This document shows, in pieces, positions 28,641-37,831 of a stretch of 64,000 nt of DNA. The DNA is from Pseudomonas triclosanedens (lineage in GTDB: Bacteria; Pseudomonadota; Gammaproteobacteria; Pseudomonadales; Pseudomonadaceae), in contig NZ_CP113432.1 of NCBI RefSeq assembly GCF_026686735.1, positions 3,213,001 through 3,277,000 of the forward strand, in the 5' to 3' direction. Both the position numbers and the translations under genes were made by a program. Position 1 is the stretch's first letter. Each line of letters opens with the position of its first letter. The notes under the pieces are model-generated. The model made no database searches. It was not told the origin of the DNA and was given only the letters and a program-made list of their open reading frames with translations.

Positions 28641-29800
28641 TCAGAAGGAGCGCGGCAGTTCGAGCAGGTGCTCGGCCACATAGGAAAGGATCAGGTTGGT
28701 GGAGATCGGCGCCACCTGGTACAGGCGGGTCTCGCGGAACTTGCGCTCGACGTCGTATTCGCAGGCGAAGCCGAAGCCGCCGTGGGTCTGCAGGCAGGCG
28801 TTGGCCGCTTCCCAGCTCGCCTTGGCCGCCAGGTACTTGGCCATGTTCGCCGCGGCCCCGGCATTGCGGCCGGCGTCATACTCCTGGCAAGCCTTCCAGC
28901 GCATAAGGTCGGCGGCTTCCACTTCGATGGCGCTTCGGCGATAGGGAACTGCACGCCCTGGTTCTGCCCGATCGGGCGGCCGAACACCACGCGGTCGCGG
29001 GCATACTGGCTGGCCTTCTCGATGAACCAGCGGCCATCGCCGATACATTCGGCGGCGATCAGGGTGCGCTCGGCATTGAGACCGTCGAGGATGTAGCGGA
29101 AGCCCTTGCCTTCCTCGCCGATCAGGCTGCTGGCAGGGATTTCCAGGTTGTCGAAGAACAGTTCGTTGGTCTCGTGGTTGACCATGTTGGAAATGGGCTG
29201 CACGGTCAGGCCGTTGCCGATGGCTTCACGCAGGTCGACCAGGAAAATCGACATGCCCTCGGCCTTCTTCTTCACTTCCGCCAGCGGCGTGGTGCGGGCC
29301 AGCAGGATCATCAGGTCGGAATGCTGGATGCGCGAGATCCATACCTTCTGTCCGTTGATCACATACTTGTCGCCACGGCGCACGGCGGTGGTCTTGATCT
29401 TGGTGGTGTCGGTGCCGGTGGTCGGTTCGGTGACGCCCATCGATTGCAGGCGCAGCTCGCCACTGGCCAGCCTGGGCAGGTAGTAGGCTTTCTGTTCCAC
29501 GCTGCCGTTACGCAGCAGGGTGAACATGTTGTACATCTGCCCGTGGATGGTTCCGGAGTTGCCGCCGCAGCGGTTCACTTCTTCGAGGATCACCGAGGCC
29601 TCGGCCAGGCCCAGCCCGGAGCCGCCGTACTCCTCGGGGATCATCGCCGACAACCACCCGGCGCGGGTCATGGCGCTGACGAAGGCTTCGGGGAAGCCCT
29701 TCTCTTCATCGATCCGGCGCCAGTACTCGGCGGGGAACTCCGCGCAGAGGGCGCGCACGCCGTCGCGGATAGCCTGGATTTCTTCGGGGGTGCTGCTCAT
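28641..29800 (-). pseudogene. Acyl-CoA dehydrogenase of the itaconate locus, broken by a one-base frameshift
   Basis: Reading from ATG 29800 (MSSTPEEIQAIRDGVRALCA) a normal acyl-CoA dehydrogenase (IPEEYGGSGLGLAEA, MGVTEPTTGTDTTKIKTTA, NAERTLIAAECIGDG, VFGRPIGQNQGVQFPIAEA) continues to about residue 290. The frame then turns into unrelated arginine/proline-rich sequence. Shifting by one base at about 28930-28936 restores IEVEAADLMRWKACQEYDAG, HGGFGFACEYDVERKFRETR and a stop at 28641. Adding one base would give 386 residues, a normal length and equal in place to PA0879. It is either a real null mutation or a sequencing error. The rest shows no other damage. Confidence 0.88.
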
Positions 29801-29850
29801 GCGGTTTCCTCGGTGCGTCGTTGCGGCCACGTCAGGGCCGCGGAAGGTGG

Positions 29851-30693
29851 TCAGTCGAATTCCACTTCGCCGTGCTGGGCGATGCCGGCGCCGTTGCCAG
29901 CCCACACCTCGGCCTTGCCGGGTGCCAGCAGGCGCCCGCCGAGTTCGAAGCTTTCCGGACAGATCAGCGGCCTCAAGCCGCGGAAGGCGAAGCGGCGCAG
30001 GCGTGCGCGGGGGTTGGCACGGCAAAAGGCACGCAGGTTCAGGGTGGCGATCAGCGGGCCATGCACCACCAGCCCCGGGTAGCCTTCGGTCTCAGTGACG
30101 TAGGGCCAGTCGTAATGGATGCGGTGGCCGTTGAAGGTCACCGCCGAATAGCGGAACAGCAATACCGGCGAAGGCTCCACCGCTTCGCTCCAGGCTCCCG
30201 CCGGCATCTGCTCGGCGCTGGCCAGTTTCGGCGGAGTGGGTTCGCGGTAGACGATGTCCTGCTCCTCGCGGATCGTCAGCCGCTCGTTCTGCAGGTAGTC
30301 GTGGCGCAGGGTGACGAACAGCAGCGAGCCGGTGCGCCCGTGCTTTTCCTCGACCTTGAGGATGGTGGTGACCCGGCTGGCCTGGCGCCCGACACAGAGC
30401 ACCCCGTGGAACTCAAGGCGGCTGCCTGCCCACATGCGGTTGCGCCCATCCGCCGGCGGCAGGAAGCCACCGCGCGCCGGATGACCGTCGGCACCGAGGC
30501 CCGGCTCGGCCTCGGCGTCCTGGAAGAACGCCCACTGCCATAGCGGCGGCAACGCTTCACCGGCACCGGGCGCTTCTTCGCCAAGGGTGGCGGCGAGCCG
30601 GCGGACCAGCACTTCGCTCAGTTCTTCATGGCGCTCCTGGCGCCGGCCGATCCAGGCGGCGTAGGGGGAATCGCTCATCGCTTGGCTCTCCAT
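29851..30693 (-). CDS. ich: Itaconyl-CoA hydratase (mesaconyl-C4-CoA hydratase family)
   Basis: ATG 30693 (MESQAMSDSPYAAWIGR) has GGAGG ten bases ahead and gives 280 residues; ATG 30678 is an alternative. It is a double-hotdog MaoC-like hydratase converting itaconyl-CoA to citramalyl-CoA. Typical segments are WIGRRQERHEELS, PPLWQWAFFQ, GRNRMWAGSRLEFHGVL, and in the second half RYSAVTFNGHRIHYD with YPGLVVHGPLIATL. It is equivalent to PA0878 and is the first gene of the itaconate operon, divergent from the LysR gene. Confidence 0.9.
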   Translation of the reverse strand: MESQAMSDSPYAAWIGRRQERHEELSEVLVRRLAATLGEEAPGAGEALPPLWQWAFFQDAEAEPGLGADGHPARGGFLPPADGRNRMWAGSRLEFHGVLCVGRQASRVTTILKVEEKHGRTGSLLFVTLRHDYLQNERLTIREEQDIVYREPTPPKLASAEQMPAGAWSEAVEPSPVLLFRYSAVTFNGHRIHYDWPYVTETEGYPGLVVHGPLIATLNLRAFCRANPRARLRRFAFRGLRPLICPESFELGGRLLAPGKAEVWAGNGAGIAQHGEVEFD

Positions 30694-30794
30694 CGTTAAT
30701 TTTCCTCCAGCATGCAGTTCCACTTGCGTTCCGAGAATCTGCATTTTCATAATCCAGCGTTAAGTAAAACCGAACGCCAATTACAGGGCTGACC
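30694..30794. promoter_or_regulatory. Divergent promoter region between ich and the LysR gene
   Basis: This 101-base A+T-richer stretch (TTCATAATCCAGCGTTAAGTAAAACC at its core, cut here in two: TTCATAATCCAGC and GTTAAGTAAAACC) is where a LysR-type operator is expected. No perfect T-N11-A palindrome could be fixed by eye. Confidence 0.5.
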
Positions 30795-31709
30795 ATGCAC
30801 TTCGACCTCGCCGACCTGCGCCTCTTCGCTCACATCGCCGAAGCTCCGAGCCTGACCCAGGGCGCACGCCGGGCGCACCTTTCGGCGGCGGCGGCGAGCG
30901 CGCGGATCAAGGCCCTGGAAGGCCAGCTCGACTGCCGCCTGCTGTATCGCGACAACCGCGGCGTGGAACTGACCCCGGCGGGCCAGCGCCTGCTCCAGCA
31001 CGCCCGGCTGATCCTGCGCCAGGTGGACCACCTCAAGGATGACTTCAGCGAACAGGGCGGCGATCAGGTCGGGCACATCCGCATCTTCGCCAACACCACG
31101 GCGGTCACCGAGTTCCTGCCCGAGCTGCTGGCGGGCTTTCTCGCCGTGCGCCCCGGCGTCAGCGTGGACCTCCAGGAACGCCTCAACCGCGATATCGTCC
31201 GCGCCATCCTCGATGGCTCTGCCGACCTCGGCATCGTCGCCGGCCCGGTACGTGCCGAGGGCCTCCAGGTAGTGCATTTCAGTACCGACCGCCTGGTCCT
31301 GGCAGTGCCACCGGAGCACCCGCTGTGCCGCCTGCGCCGCCTGACCCTGGCCGACACCCTGGACTACCCGCACATCGGCCTGCACGAGGGCAGCACCCTG
31401 CAAAGCTTCCTGCGTGAGCAGGTGGAGCGCGTCGGCGGCAGTCTCAGCCTGCGTATTCAGGTAGCCAGCTTCGAAGCGATCTGCCGCATGGTGGAAGCCG
31501 GCGTCGGCATCGGGGTGATCCCGGAAACGGCGGCGCTGCGCCACAGCCGCACCATGAACCTGCGGACCCTGCCGCTGCACGAACCCTGGGTGGTGCGCGA
31601 ACGCAGCGTGCTGCTGCGCGACCGCGAGGCGCTGCCCGGTTGTGCACGGGCACTGGTGGACCTGCTGCGGCAGACCGGCGAAGGCCGCTCACCCAAGCAG
31701 CCCCAATGA
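30795..31709 (+). CDS. itcR: LysR-family regulator of itaconate catabolism
   Basis: This 304-residue LTTR has an N-terminal winged helix (FAHIAEAPSLTQGARRAHLS, RIKALEGQLDCRLLYRD) and a two-lobed effector domain (VGHIRIFANTTAVTEFLP, DLGIVAGPVR, VEAGVGIGVIPETAAL). It is divergent from ich exactly as PA0877 is from PA0878, so it is most likely the itaconate-responsive activator. AGGG lies seven bases before ATG 30795. Its last 21 bases overlap the 3' end of the convergent MalT-like gene. Confidence 0.88.
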   Translation: MHFDLADLRLFAHIAEAPSLTQGARRAHLSAAAASARIKALEGQLDCRLLYRDNRGVELTPAGQRLLQHARLILRQVDHLKDDFSEQGGDQVGHIRIFANTTAVTEFLPELLAGFLAVRPGVSVDLQERLNRDIVRAILDGSADLGIVAGPVRAEGLQVVHFSTDRLVLAVPPEHPLCRLRRLTLADTLDYPHIGLHEGSTLQSFLREQVERVGGSLSLRIQVASFEAICRMVEAGVGIGVIPETAALRHSRTMNLRTLPLHEPWVVRERSVLLRDREALPGCARALVDLLRQTGEGRSPKQPQ

Positions 31710-34103
31710 CTTGGCACGGACAATGGCCTGGGTGCGCCGGCGTACGCCGAGTTTCACGTTGATCTTCTTGGTGTGGGTCTTCACGGTATTCAGGGAGATG
31801 AACAGGCTATTGCCGATCTCCTGGTTCGACAGACCTTCGGCCAGCAGGCGCAACACCGCCACCTCGCGGGCGGTCAGGCCATGCCCGGGGCTTTCCGCAC
31901 TCCCTCCCGGCCCCGCAGGCAGCAGGCCGGGCAACTGATCGACCGGCAGGCCGCCCGCCAGGCTATGCAGCGCGTGCTGCGCCTCCCGCGCCAGGCCGAA
32001 GAGTTCCAGGCGCTGGCATTCGTCCTGCAATCGACGCAGGCGCGCACCAGCGGCTTCCGGATCGCCGCAACCGGCCTCGGCCAGCGCCAGCAGGTAACGC
32101 AAGCGCTGCGGCAGCGAAGGCGCATGCAGCGGCGGCGCCGCCAACTGCCCGGTAAGCGCCTGGCCTTCCTGTTGCAGACGCTGCCACTGGCCCTGCCGCG
32201 CCAGCAGGCGCAGGCGCAGGCTTTGCAGCGGCAGCGCATAGCATGCCGGTTGCACGCGCCAACGATGCATGCAGCGCTCCGCCTCTTCCGCAGCACGATC
32301 GGCGCCCAGCGGGTCGCCGCTGCGCGAGGCGACTTCGGCAAGGCCGAGCAGCCCATGCAGGATGTACGGATCGGCACAGGCGCGGGCCTGCGCGACTCCG
32401 CGCTCGAGCACTGCCCCGGCGGCAGCCGGTTCGCCTTGCAGCAGATGCAGCTCGCCACGCAGGAAGGCCAGACGAGCGATGAGCAAGCCATGTTCCTGCC
32501 CGGTGGCCGCTACCCGCTCGCAGCAGGCGTCGAGCAACGCCTGCGCCTGCCCCGCCTCGCCGCCGAGCAGCGCCAGGCGGATGCGGTCACAGTCGAGCAG
32601 CACTTCGCTGGCCAGGCAACCGCAGCGCCGCGCGAGCTCCACGGCATCCAGCAGCGCGCGCCGCGCCGCCTGGGGCCGGCCGCAGGCCATGTCCAGGCGC
32701 GCCAGGGTGGTCTGGCACAGCAGTACCGAGCGCCAGTCCCGCGGTTCCAGCTCTGCCAGCGCGGCAGTGCAGCGCTCACGGGCGGAGTTCAGGTCACCGC
32801 GCATGCCGTCCAGCGCACCGCGCAGCGCCAGCCAGTTCGCCAGCAGGCGCCGGTTGCGCGTCGCCTGGGCCTGCGGCAGGAAGTCACCGAGGCGGGCGAT
32901 GCACGCCTCGGCCTCGTCCAGCCGCCAACTGAACAACAGCGCGCGGGCGTTCAGGCAGATCAGCCGAGGCGTGCTTTCCATCAACGTGGCGGGGAGCTTT
33001 TCACGCCAGTCCAGCAGCAGGCAGAGGTGACGTCCGGCGAACAGCCAGTCCATGTCCAGCCGGTCCATGTAGCTGGCCGCGACTTCCGGCTGTCCTGCCC
33101 CCAGGGCCAGTTCGATAGCATCGTTGAGCCAGCCCAACTGGCCCAGCACACCGCAGGCGCGCAGGCGCAGACGGGTCAGCGCCGGACCCTGGAGATGGCC
33201 TTGCAGCGCCTTGGCCACCAGCGGCGGCAGGCGGAAGCAACTGGCGTCGGCGTCCATCGCGAGGAAGAAACCCTGCCCTTGCTGCAGGCGGTCGAACAGC
33301 TCACCGCCCTGCTCTTCCCACAGACCGGCGCAGATTTCCCGGTTGAAGCGCGGCAGGTATGCCAGGCCGCAGAGCATTGCCCCGGTCTCGCTGTCGAGAC
33401 GGCCGAGCAGTTCCTGCGCCAGGTACGAGCGCAGCCAGGACGCCACTTCGCCCGGCGCATGCACACCGTCGCGGGCGCTGAGCAGCAGACGCGCGCCGGC
33501 GCACCAGCCCAGGGTCGCAGTCCACAGGCGTTCACGGCATTCGGCGTCATAGCCCTGGGCCTGGGCCAGCGCATCGCTCTCCTCGCGGGTGAAGGCCAGT
33601 TGCGTGACGCCCAGTTCGCAGAGGCGCTCGTCGAGCAGCAGACGCGAGAGGTTCCAGTCGGGCCGCTGGCGGCAACTGACCAGCAGGTACAATGGCGCTT
33701 CGCTCAGGCCCAGGAGGCGCTGTATCCAGCTATCGAGCTGGACGTCGGGGTCCTGCGGGTAATCGTCCAGCACCAGCCAGAGCGGTTGGCGGCGCAGTTG
33801 CAAAGCCAGCAGCACGCTGGCCGGGTCGCTGTCGAGCAACCCCAGCGTGTGGGCGATCTGCGCGCAACAGGCAGCGATGCTCAGCGGCTGGCCGGCACAG
33901 TCGAGCCAGAGGCGCGCGCAGCTTGCCGGCAGGCGCTCCAGCGCGGCACGCGCCAGCGCGCTCTTGCCGTAGCCGGCCGGGGCGCAGAGCAGGTTCAGGC
34001 GGCGAGGGGCTTCCAGCAAGGCTTGCAGCAGGTGTTCACGCGGTAGCTGCGTGGCGGACACGGACGCCGGAAGGCCGGCGGCAATGGCGGGGAAACTGGA
34101 CAT
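31689..34103 (-). CDS. MalT-like ATP-dependent LuxR-family regulator, copy 2
   Basis: ATG 34103 (MSSFPAIAAGLPASVSATQL) gives 804 residues; its ribosome site (GGGTG) is weak. Walker A is CAPAGYGKSALA near residue 46, followed by LWLVLDDYPQD, a long alpha-helical repeat region, and a C-terminal HTH (LTAREVAVLRLLAEGLSNQE, NTVKTHTKKINVKLGV). It is about 90 residues shorter than copy 1. A box resembling those near copy 1 lies 74 bases upstream, so the two regulators may share a regulon or cross-regulate. Its target could also be the upstream DUF1302/DUF1329 genes, on the same strand. Confidence 0.9.
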   Translation of the reverse strand: MSSFPAIAAGLPASVSATQLPREHLLQALLEAPRRLNLLCAPAGYGKSALARAALERLPASCARLWLDCAGQPLSIAACCAQIAHTLGLLDSDPASVLLALQLRRQPLWLVLDDYPQDPDVQLDSWIQRLLGLSEAPLYLLVSCRQRPDWNLSRLLLDERLCELGVTQLAFTREESDALAQAQGYDAECRERLWTATLGWCAGARLLLSARDGVHAPGEVASWLRSYLAQELLGRLDSETGAMLCGLAYLPRFNREICAGLWEEQGGELFDRLQQGQGFFLAMDADASCFRLPPLVAKALQGHLQGPALTRLRLRACGVLGQLGWLNDAIELALGAGQPEVAASYMDRLDMDWLFAGRHLCLLLDWREKLPATLMESTPRLICLNARALLFSWRLDEAEACIARLGDFLPQAQATRNRRLLANWLALRGALDGMRGDLNSARERCTAALAELEPRDWRSVLLCQTTLARLDMACGRPQAARRALLDAVELARRCGCLASEVLLDCDRIRLALLGGEAGQAQALLDACCERVAATGQEHGLLIARLAFLRGELHLLQGEPAAAGAVLERGVAQARACADPYILHGLLGLAEVASRSGDPLGADRAAEEAERCMHRWRVQPACYALPLQSLRLRLLARQGQWQRLQQEGQALTGQLAAPPLHAPSLPQRLRYLLALAEAGCGDPEAAGARLRRLQDECQRLELFGLAREAQHALHSLAGGLPVDQLPGLLPAGPGGSAESPGHGLTAREVAVLRLLAEGLSNQEIGNSLFISLNTVKTHTKKINVKLGVRRRTQAIVRAKSLGLLG

Positions 34104-34176
34104 GGCGACACCCGTTTTCGTTGTAATTCGTGCTGCGTCGGGGTGCCAGCAGAGCATTCGCGGGATAGACGGGCAA

Positions 34177-34192
34177 TCGGTCGTTCGGACTA
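34177..34192. promoter_or_regulatory. Putative MalT-like regulator box, copy 5
   Basis: TCGGTCGTTCGGACTA matches copy 1 at 13 of 16 positions and lies 74 bases before the second MalT-like gene, suggesting autoregulation or control by the first. Confidence 0.4.
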
Positions 34193-34214
34193 GCCGGGGG
34201 ACTAGCTCCGAAGC

Positions 34215-34252
34215 GGCGCCGCCCGCTCCCTGGGAGGGAAGCGGACGGCGCC
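34215..34252 (-). terminator. GC-rich hairpin after the DUF1329 gene
   Basis: A long imperfect stem with outer arms GGCGCC/GGCGCC lies just after the DUF1329 stop on the minus strand. No T run follows, so termination is possible but not certain. Confidence 0.35.
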
Positions 34253-34258
34253 GTTGTT

Positions 34259-35623
34259 TCAGCGGATCCCGGCGTTGCGCAGGGCGGCCGGGGTGAAGTC
34301 GGTCTGGCTGCTGCTCACACCGAACTGCGGTCCCTTGCGAGCCTCGTTGAGCAGCCCCATCGCAATATAGCGACCGGCGATCAGGTCGTTCAGCGACTGC
34401 ACGGCATACACTGCGATGCCCTGTTCGTAGTCATTGACCTGGAAGCCCTCGCCGACGCGCCAGAGCTGGCCGCGGCCATCGTACTGGTCGGTGGCGACGA
34501 TCGACCAGGTATCTTCGTCGATGTACATCCGGCGGGTCGCATAGATGTGCCGCTCGTTGGGCTTGAGCGTGGCTTCGACGACCCACACGCGGTGCAGCTC
34601 GTAGCGCGTCAGGTCGGGGTTGATGTGGCCGGCCTTGAGGATGTCGTCGTACTTGAGCTTGGTCGACCACAGGCGGTAGTTGTTGTAGGGGATGTACATC
34701 TCCTTCTTGCCCAGCAGCTTCCACTGGTAGCGGTCCGGAGCGCCGTTGTACATGTCCAGGTCGTCGGCGGTGCGCAAGCCGTCCGCAGCGGTGCCCGGGC
34801 CGTCGTAGGCAACCTGCGGGGCACGGCGCACGCGGCGCTGGCCGGCGTTGTAGATCCACGCCAGGCGCGGCTCCTTGACCTGGTCGATGGTCTCGTGGAC
34901 CAGCAGCACGTTACCTGCCAGGCGCGCCGGCGCGGTCACCTGCTGCTTGTAATAGAACAGCACGTTGCTGCTCTGCGCCGCGTCGGCATCCTTGAGCATC
35001 TGCGGATAGGCGACGTCCTCGACGAAATTGATGGTGTTGTAGGAACCGTTGGTCTGCGGGGTGGCCTGCACGGTCTCGCGGTGCTGGTTGGTGCCGCGAT
35101 AGCGGGTCATGTGGTTCCACACCACCTCGACGCCGTTCTTGGGGATCGGGAAGGCATAGTAGTGCGAAGTGAAGTTGGCCAGGCCGTTGCCGTCGTTGGT
35201 TTCCTGGGTACTCACCGCGCTCTGCTTCACGGCATCGTAGACCGACTGCGGCGAGGCCGCGGTGCGGCGGGTCTGGAACACCGGCATGCGGTAGCTGTCC
35301 GGGTAGCGCTTGAACATCGCCAGTTGCCCGGCGGTGAGCTTGTCCTTGTACTGCTCGGCGTTGGCCGCGCTGATCACGAACAGCGGCTTGTCATTGGGGA
35401 ACGGGTCGGAGAGGAAGCCGTTCTCGACGTGCGCCGCGCCCGGCTGCAGGCCGCCGTTCCAGGCCGGGATGGTGCCGTCGGCATTGCCTTCCTTCTGCGC
35501 CCCCATCGGGGTCAGGCTGGTGCCGAGTTTCGCCGCCTCCTCCGCTGAAACCGCGGCCTGTACGGAACACGCCAGAAGGCTCAGGCCGAGGATGGCGCCC
35601 TTGATCATTGTGGTTGCTTGCAT
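34259..35623 (-). CDS. DUF1329 envelope protein (LolB-like fold family)
   Basis: This 454-residue exported protein has a signal peptide (MIKGAILGLSLLACSVQA). DUF1329 proteins occur next to DUF1302 outer-membrane proteins, often with catabolic or RND genes for hydrophobic compounds. They are thought to act in the periplasm in lipid or substrate handling; the function is not proven. Seen are the conserved LTPMGAQKEGNADGTIPAWNGG at the N-terminus (shown here in two parts, LTPMGAQKEG and NADGTIPAWNGG), VEVVWNHMTRYRG, and RTADDLDMYNGAPDRYQWKL. It is encoded 12 bases after DUF1302 on the same transcript. Confidence 0.85.
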   Translation of the reverse strand: MQATTMIKGAILGLSLLACSVQAAVSAEEAAKLGTSLTPMGAQKEGNADGTIPAWNGGLQPGAAHVENGFLSDPFPNDKPLFVISAANAEQYKDKLTAGQLAMFKRYPDSYRMPVFQTRRTAASPQSVYDAVKQSAVSTQETNDGNGLANFTSHYYAFPIPKNGVEVVWNHMTRYRGTNQHRETVQATPQTNGSYNTINFVEDVAYPQMLKDADAAQSSNVLFYYKQQVTAPARLAGNVLLVHETIDQVKEPRLAWIYNAGQRRVRRAPQVAYDGPGTAADGLRTADDLDMYNGAPDRYQWKLLGKKEMYIPYNNYRLWSTKLKYDDILKAGHINPDLTRYELHRVWVVEATLKPNERHIYATRRMYIDEDTWSIVATDQYDGRGQLWRVGEGFQVNDYEQGIAVYAVQSLNDLIAGRYIAMGLLNEARKGPQFGVSSSQTDFTPAALRNAGIR

Positions 35624-35635
35624 GTGGTCACCTGC

Positions 35636-37492
35636 TTAGAAGTTCACGCCGACGCTGACCGACATGTAGTCGCGGTCGGTCAGGGTGTTGTAATCGCCAC
35701 CGAAGTAGTTGGTGTAACTGAGGCTCATGGTGTAGGTGTTCTGATAGTCGGCATCCAGGCCCAGGCTGATGGCCTTGGCGCCTTCCTCGAAGCTCGGGCC
35801 GGTGCCGTTGACGTCCTGCGACCAGGCCATGTTCGGCTTGAAGTTGATGCCGGCGATGACGTTCGGGTAATCGAGGATGCCGCGCACCCGGTAGCCCCAC
35901 GAACTGGTGGTGTAGTAGCCCTTGTTGTTGCACTCCTGCTGCGGGTTGCTGGCGCCGGCGGTGCCCGGTGCAGTACCGACGCAGACCGACTGGTCGACCA
36001 GTTCGCCGGCGCCGAAGGTCGGGCTGCGGCCGAAACGCAGGCTGCCCAGGGAGTTGTCGATACCGCTGATGTGGTCATAGCCCACCTCGCCCACCAGGGT
36101 CAGGCGCTCGGCACCCAGCACCTGGTCGAAGAACTGGGTCGCGGTAACCTGCACCTGGGTGAACGGCAGGCGCTTGTAGCCCTGGATCGCCGCGCCCGGT
36201 GTGTTGCTGGCCTGACCGTCGAGGAACACCGGCGATACCGCCGTGGTCACGCCGTTGACCCGGCCGACCTGGTTCACCGCGGCGAGGTTGAGGTCCGCGG
36301 TGTTGATCTGCATCGGCATGTTCGGCCGGTAGCTGACTTCGCCGCTGAGCGCGACCCCCGAGAGGTTGGTCTGGAAGCTAAGGCCGTACAGGTGGATGTC
36401 TTCCGGGTAATCGACGAAGTAGCTCGCACCGCGTACCCGGCTGGCGGTGGTCAGCGCACTGGACGCCCCGGCGAAGGTGGTGCGGGTGAAGCTCAGGTAG
36501 GGGTTGCGGCTGTGATAGTTCATCACGTACGCCCCCAGCTCGGTGTCGTTCAGCTCCGGCAGGAACCAGCGCAGGGCCAGGCCGAACTGCCCGGAATCCC
36601 CCGGCTCGTGGTCGTCGGTACGCGGGATATAGGCGTTGGCACGGTTGGCCGCGACATCGAGGATGTTGCCGCTGTTGGCGCGCGGATCGCCGGGGGCGAA
36701 GTCCGGGCCGGCAATCACCAGGCGGTCGTCGCAGCCCTTGGCCACCGCGTCCACGGCGAAAAAGGTGCCGCAGTTCTCCGTCGTGGTCTTGTCCCACTTG
36801 ATCTGGTAGAAGCCTTCGGCAGTGACGTTCTCGCTGAGCCCCTGGGATAGGTAGAAGAGCTGCACCGGAATCAGTGCCTCCTTGACCTCGGCGCCGGGAC
36901 GGCGCAGCGCGGAGACATCCACCGGGTTGATCGAGTTGATCGAGTTGGGGATGAAGGTGCTCTCGCCCCAGCTCACCACCTGCTTGCCGAAGCGCACGTT
37001 GCCCGGCAGATCGCCCAACTGGTAGTTGTGGTAGACGAAGGCGTCGAGGAATTCCGCGCCCGAGGCCTTGGCCGACTGGTCGCGGCCACGGTCGTCGATG
37101 TTGTAGTAGCGCAGGTCCTCGTCCTTGAGCTCGAAGTCGTACCAGTACTTGCCGCGCAGGAAGGCGCCGGAGTCACCGTACTTGAGTTCGAGGTCGTGGG
37201 TGCCCTTGAAGATTTTCGAAAAGGTATCGCCCTTGCTGAAGTTCAGCCGGCCATCGTCGGCGGTGCGCGAGGCGGCGGTGCCCTTGGCGCCAACCACGTT
37301 GTAGTTGGAGATGAACTTCGGGTCGGGATTGCGCAGGGCCCAACTGGTGCCCAGGGAAAGCGACGAGTCGAACTGCCCTTCGAGCTCGCCGATGTTGAAG
37401 TTTACGGCGTGCGCCTGTGCGGTCCAGGCCAGCGCCACGGCGACGGCCAGGGCCTGCGGTCGGAAGCTTCCGCGCATTGTTATTGTTGGCAT
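35636..37492 (-). CDS. DUF1302 outer-membrane protein
   Basis: ATG 37492 (MPTITMRGSFRPQALAVAVA) follows TGGAG and gives 618 residues. There is a signal peptide ending QAHA, then VNFNIGELEGQFDSSLSLG, typical of the first strand of the family. Alternating aromatic beta-strands run through the whole protein, and it ends in phenylalanine (SVGVNF), as outer-membrane beta-barrels do. DUF1302 proteins are candidate channels for hydrophobic substrates. With DUF1329 it would form an uptake pair. The promoter region shared with the sulfatase carries two palindromic operators. Confidence 0.85.
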   Translation of the reverse strand: MPTITMRGSFRPQALAVAVALAWTAQAHAVNFNIGELEGQFDSSLSLGTSWALRNPDPKFISNYNVVGAKGTAASRTADDGRLNFSKGDTFSKIFKGTHDLELKYGDSGAFLRGKYWYDFELKDEDLRYYNIDDRGRDQSAKASGAEFLDAFVYHNYQLGDLPGNVRFGKQVVSWGESTFIPNSINSINPVDVSALRRPGAEVKEALIPVQLFYLSQGLSENVTAEGFYQIKWDKTTTENCGTFFAVDAVAKGCDDRLVIAGPDFAPGDPRANSGNILDVAANRANAYIPRTDDHEPGDSGQFGLALRWFLPELNDTELGAYVMNYHSRNPYLSFTRTTFAGASSALTTASRVRGASYFVDYPEDIHLYGLSFQTNLSGVALSGEVSYRPNMPMQINTADLNLAAVNQVGRVNGVTTAVSPVFLDGQASNTPGAAIQGYKRLPFTQVQVTATQFFDQVLGAERLTLVGEVGYDHISGIDNSLGSLRFGRSPTFGAGELVDQSVCVGTAPGTAGASNPQQECNNKGYYTTSSWGYRVRGILDYPNVIAGINFKPNMAWSQDVNGTGPSFEEGAKAISLGLDADYQNTYTMSLSYTNYFGGDYNTLTDRDYMSVSVGVNF

Positions 37493-37565
37493 GCGGTACT
37501 CCAGTGGTCCATGTGTTGGAGTGCGCATGCTGTCAGCCGCCGATAGCGCGAAAAACCGCCTGAAC

Positions 37566-37595
37566 AGGTGATTTTTCACCTCACCCGTGCGGGTG
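37566..37595. promoter_or_regulatory. Operator-like double palindrome upstream of DUF1302
   Basis: An inverted repeat AGGTGA-TTTT-TCACCT (37566-37581) touches CACCCG-TG-CGGGTG (37582-37595). A CACCCG-N2-CGGGTG element recurs at 37718-37731. Confidence 0.6.
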
Positions 37596-37717
37596 GCGAA
37601 GCCGCCTTTCCCCGCCTTTTACCCGCCGCCCCCGTGCTTTTGTCCCGCAGACCGGCAGAATCCGCGGTACCCGGCGTAACACCCGCCAGAAACGCCTACC
37701 CATCCGCCTTGGCGAAC

Positions 37718-37731
37718 CACCCGATCGGGTG
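37718..37731. promoter_or_regulatory. Operator-like palindrome upstream of the sulfatase
   Basis: CACCCGATCGGGTG is a perfect 14-bp palindrome. Its centre is 136 bp (about 13 helical turns) from the matching element at 37582-37595, on the same face of the DNA. The rest of the 339-base gap shows nothing else apart from a leader Crc motif. Confidence 0.6.
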
Positions 37732-37803
37732 ATTTGCACCCCACCCCATGCCGCGTTCAATGACGCCCAGTGTCCGCGCCCTTCCGGCCCGGCCACTCAT
37801 CAC

Positions 37804-37811
37804 AACAACAA
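37804..37811 (+). promoter_or_regulatory. Hfq/Crc A-rich target motif (AACAACAA)
   Basis: It lies 21 bases before the sulfatase start codon and upstream of its GGAG ribosome site. Confidence 0.45.
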
Positions 37812-37831
37812 GCATCTCGGAGTACCGTGCT

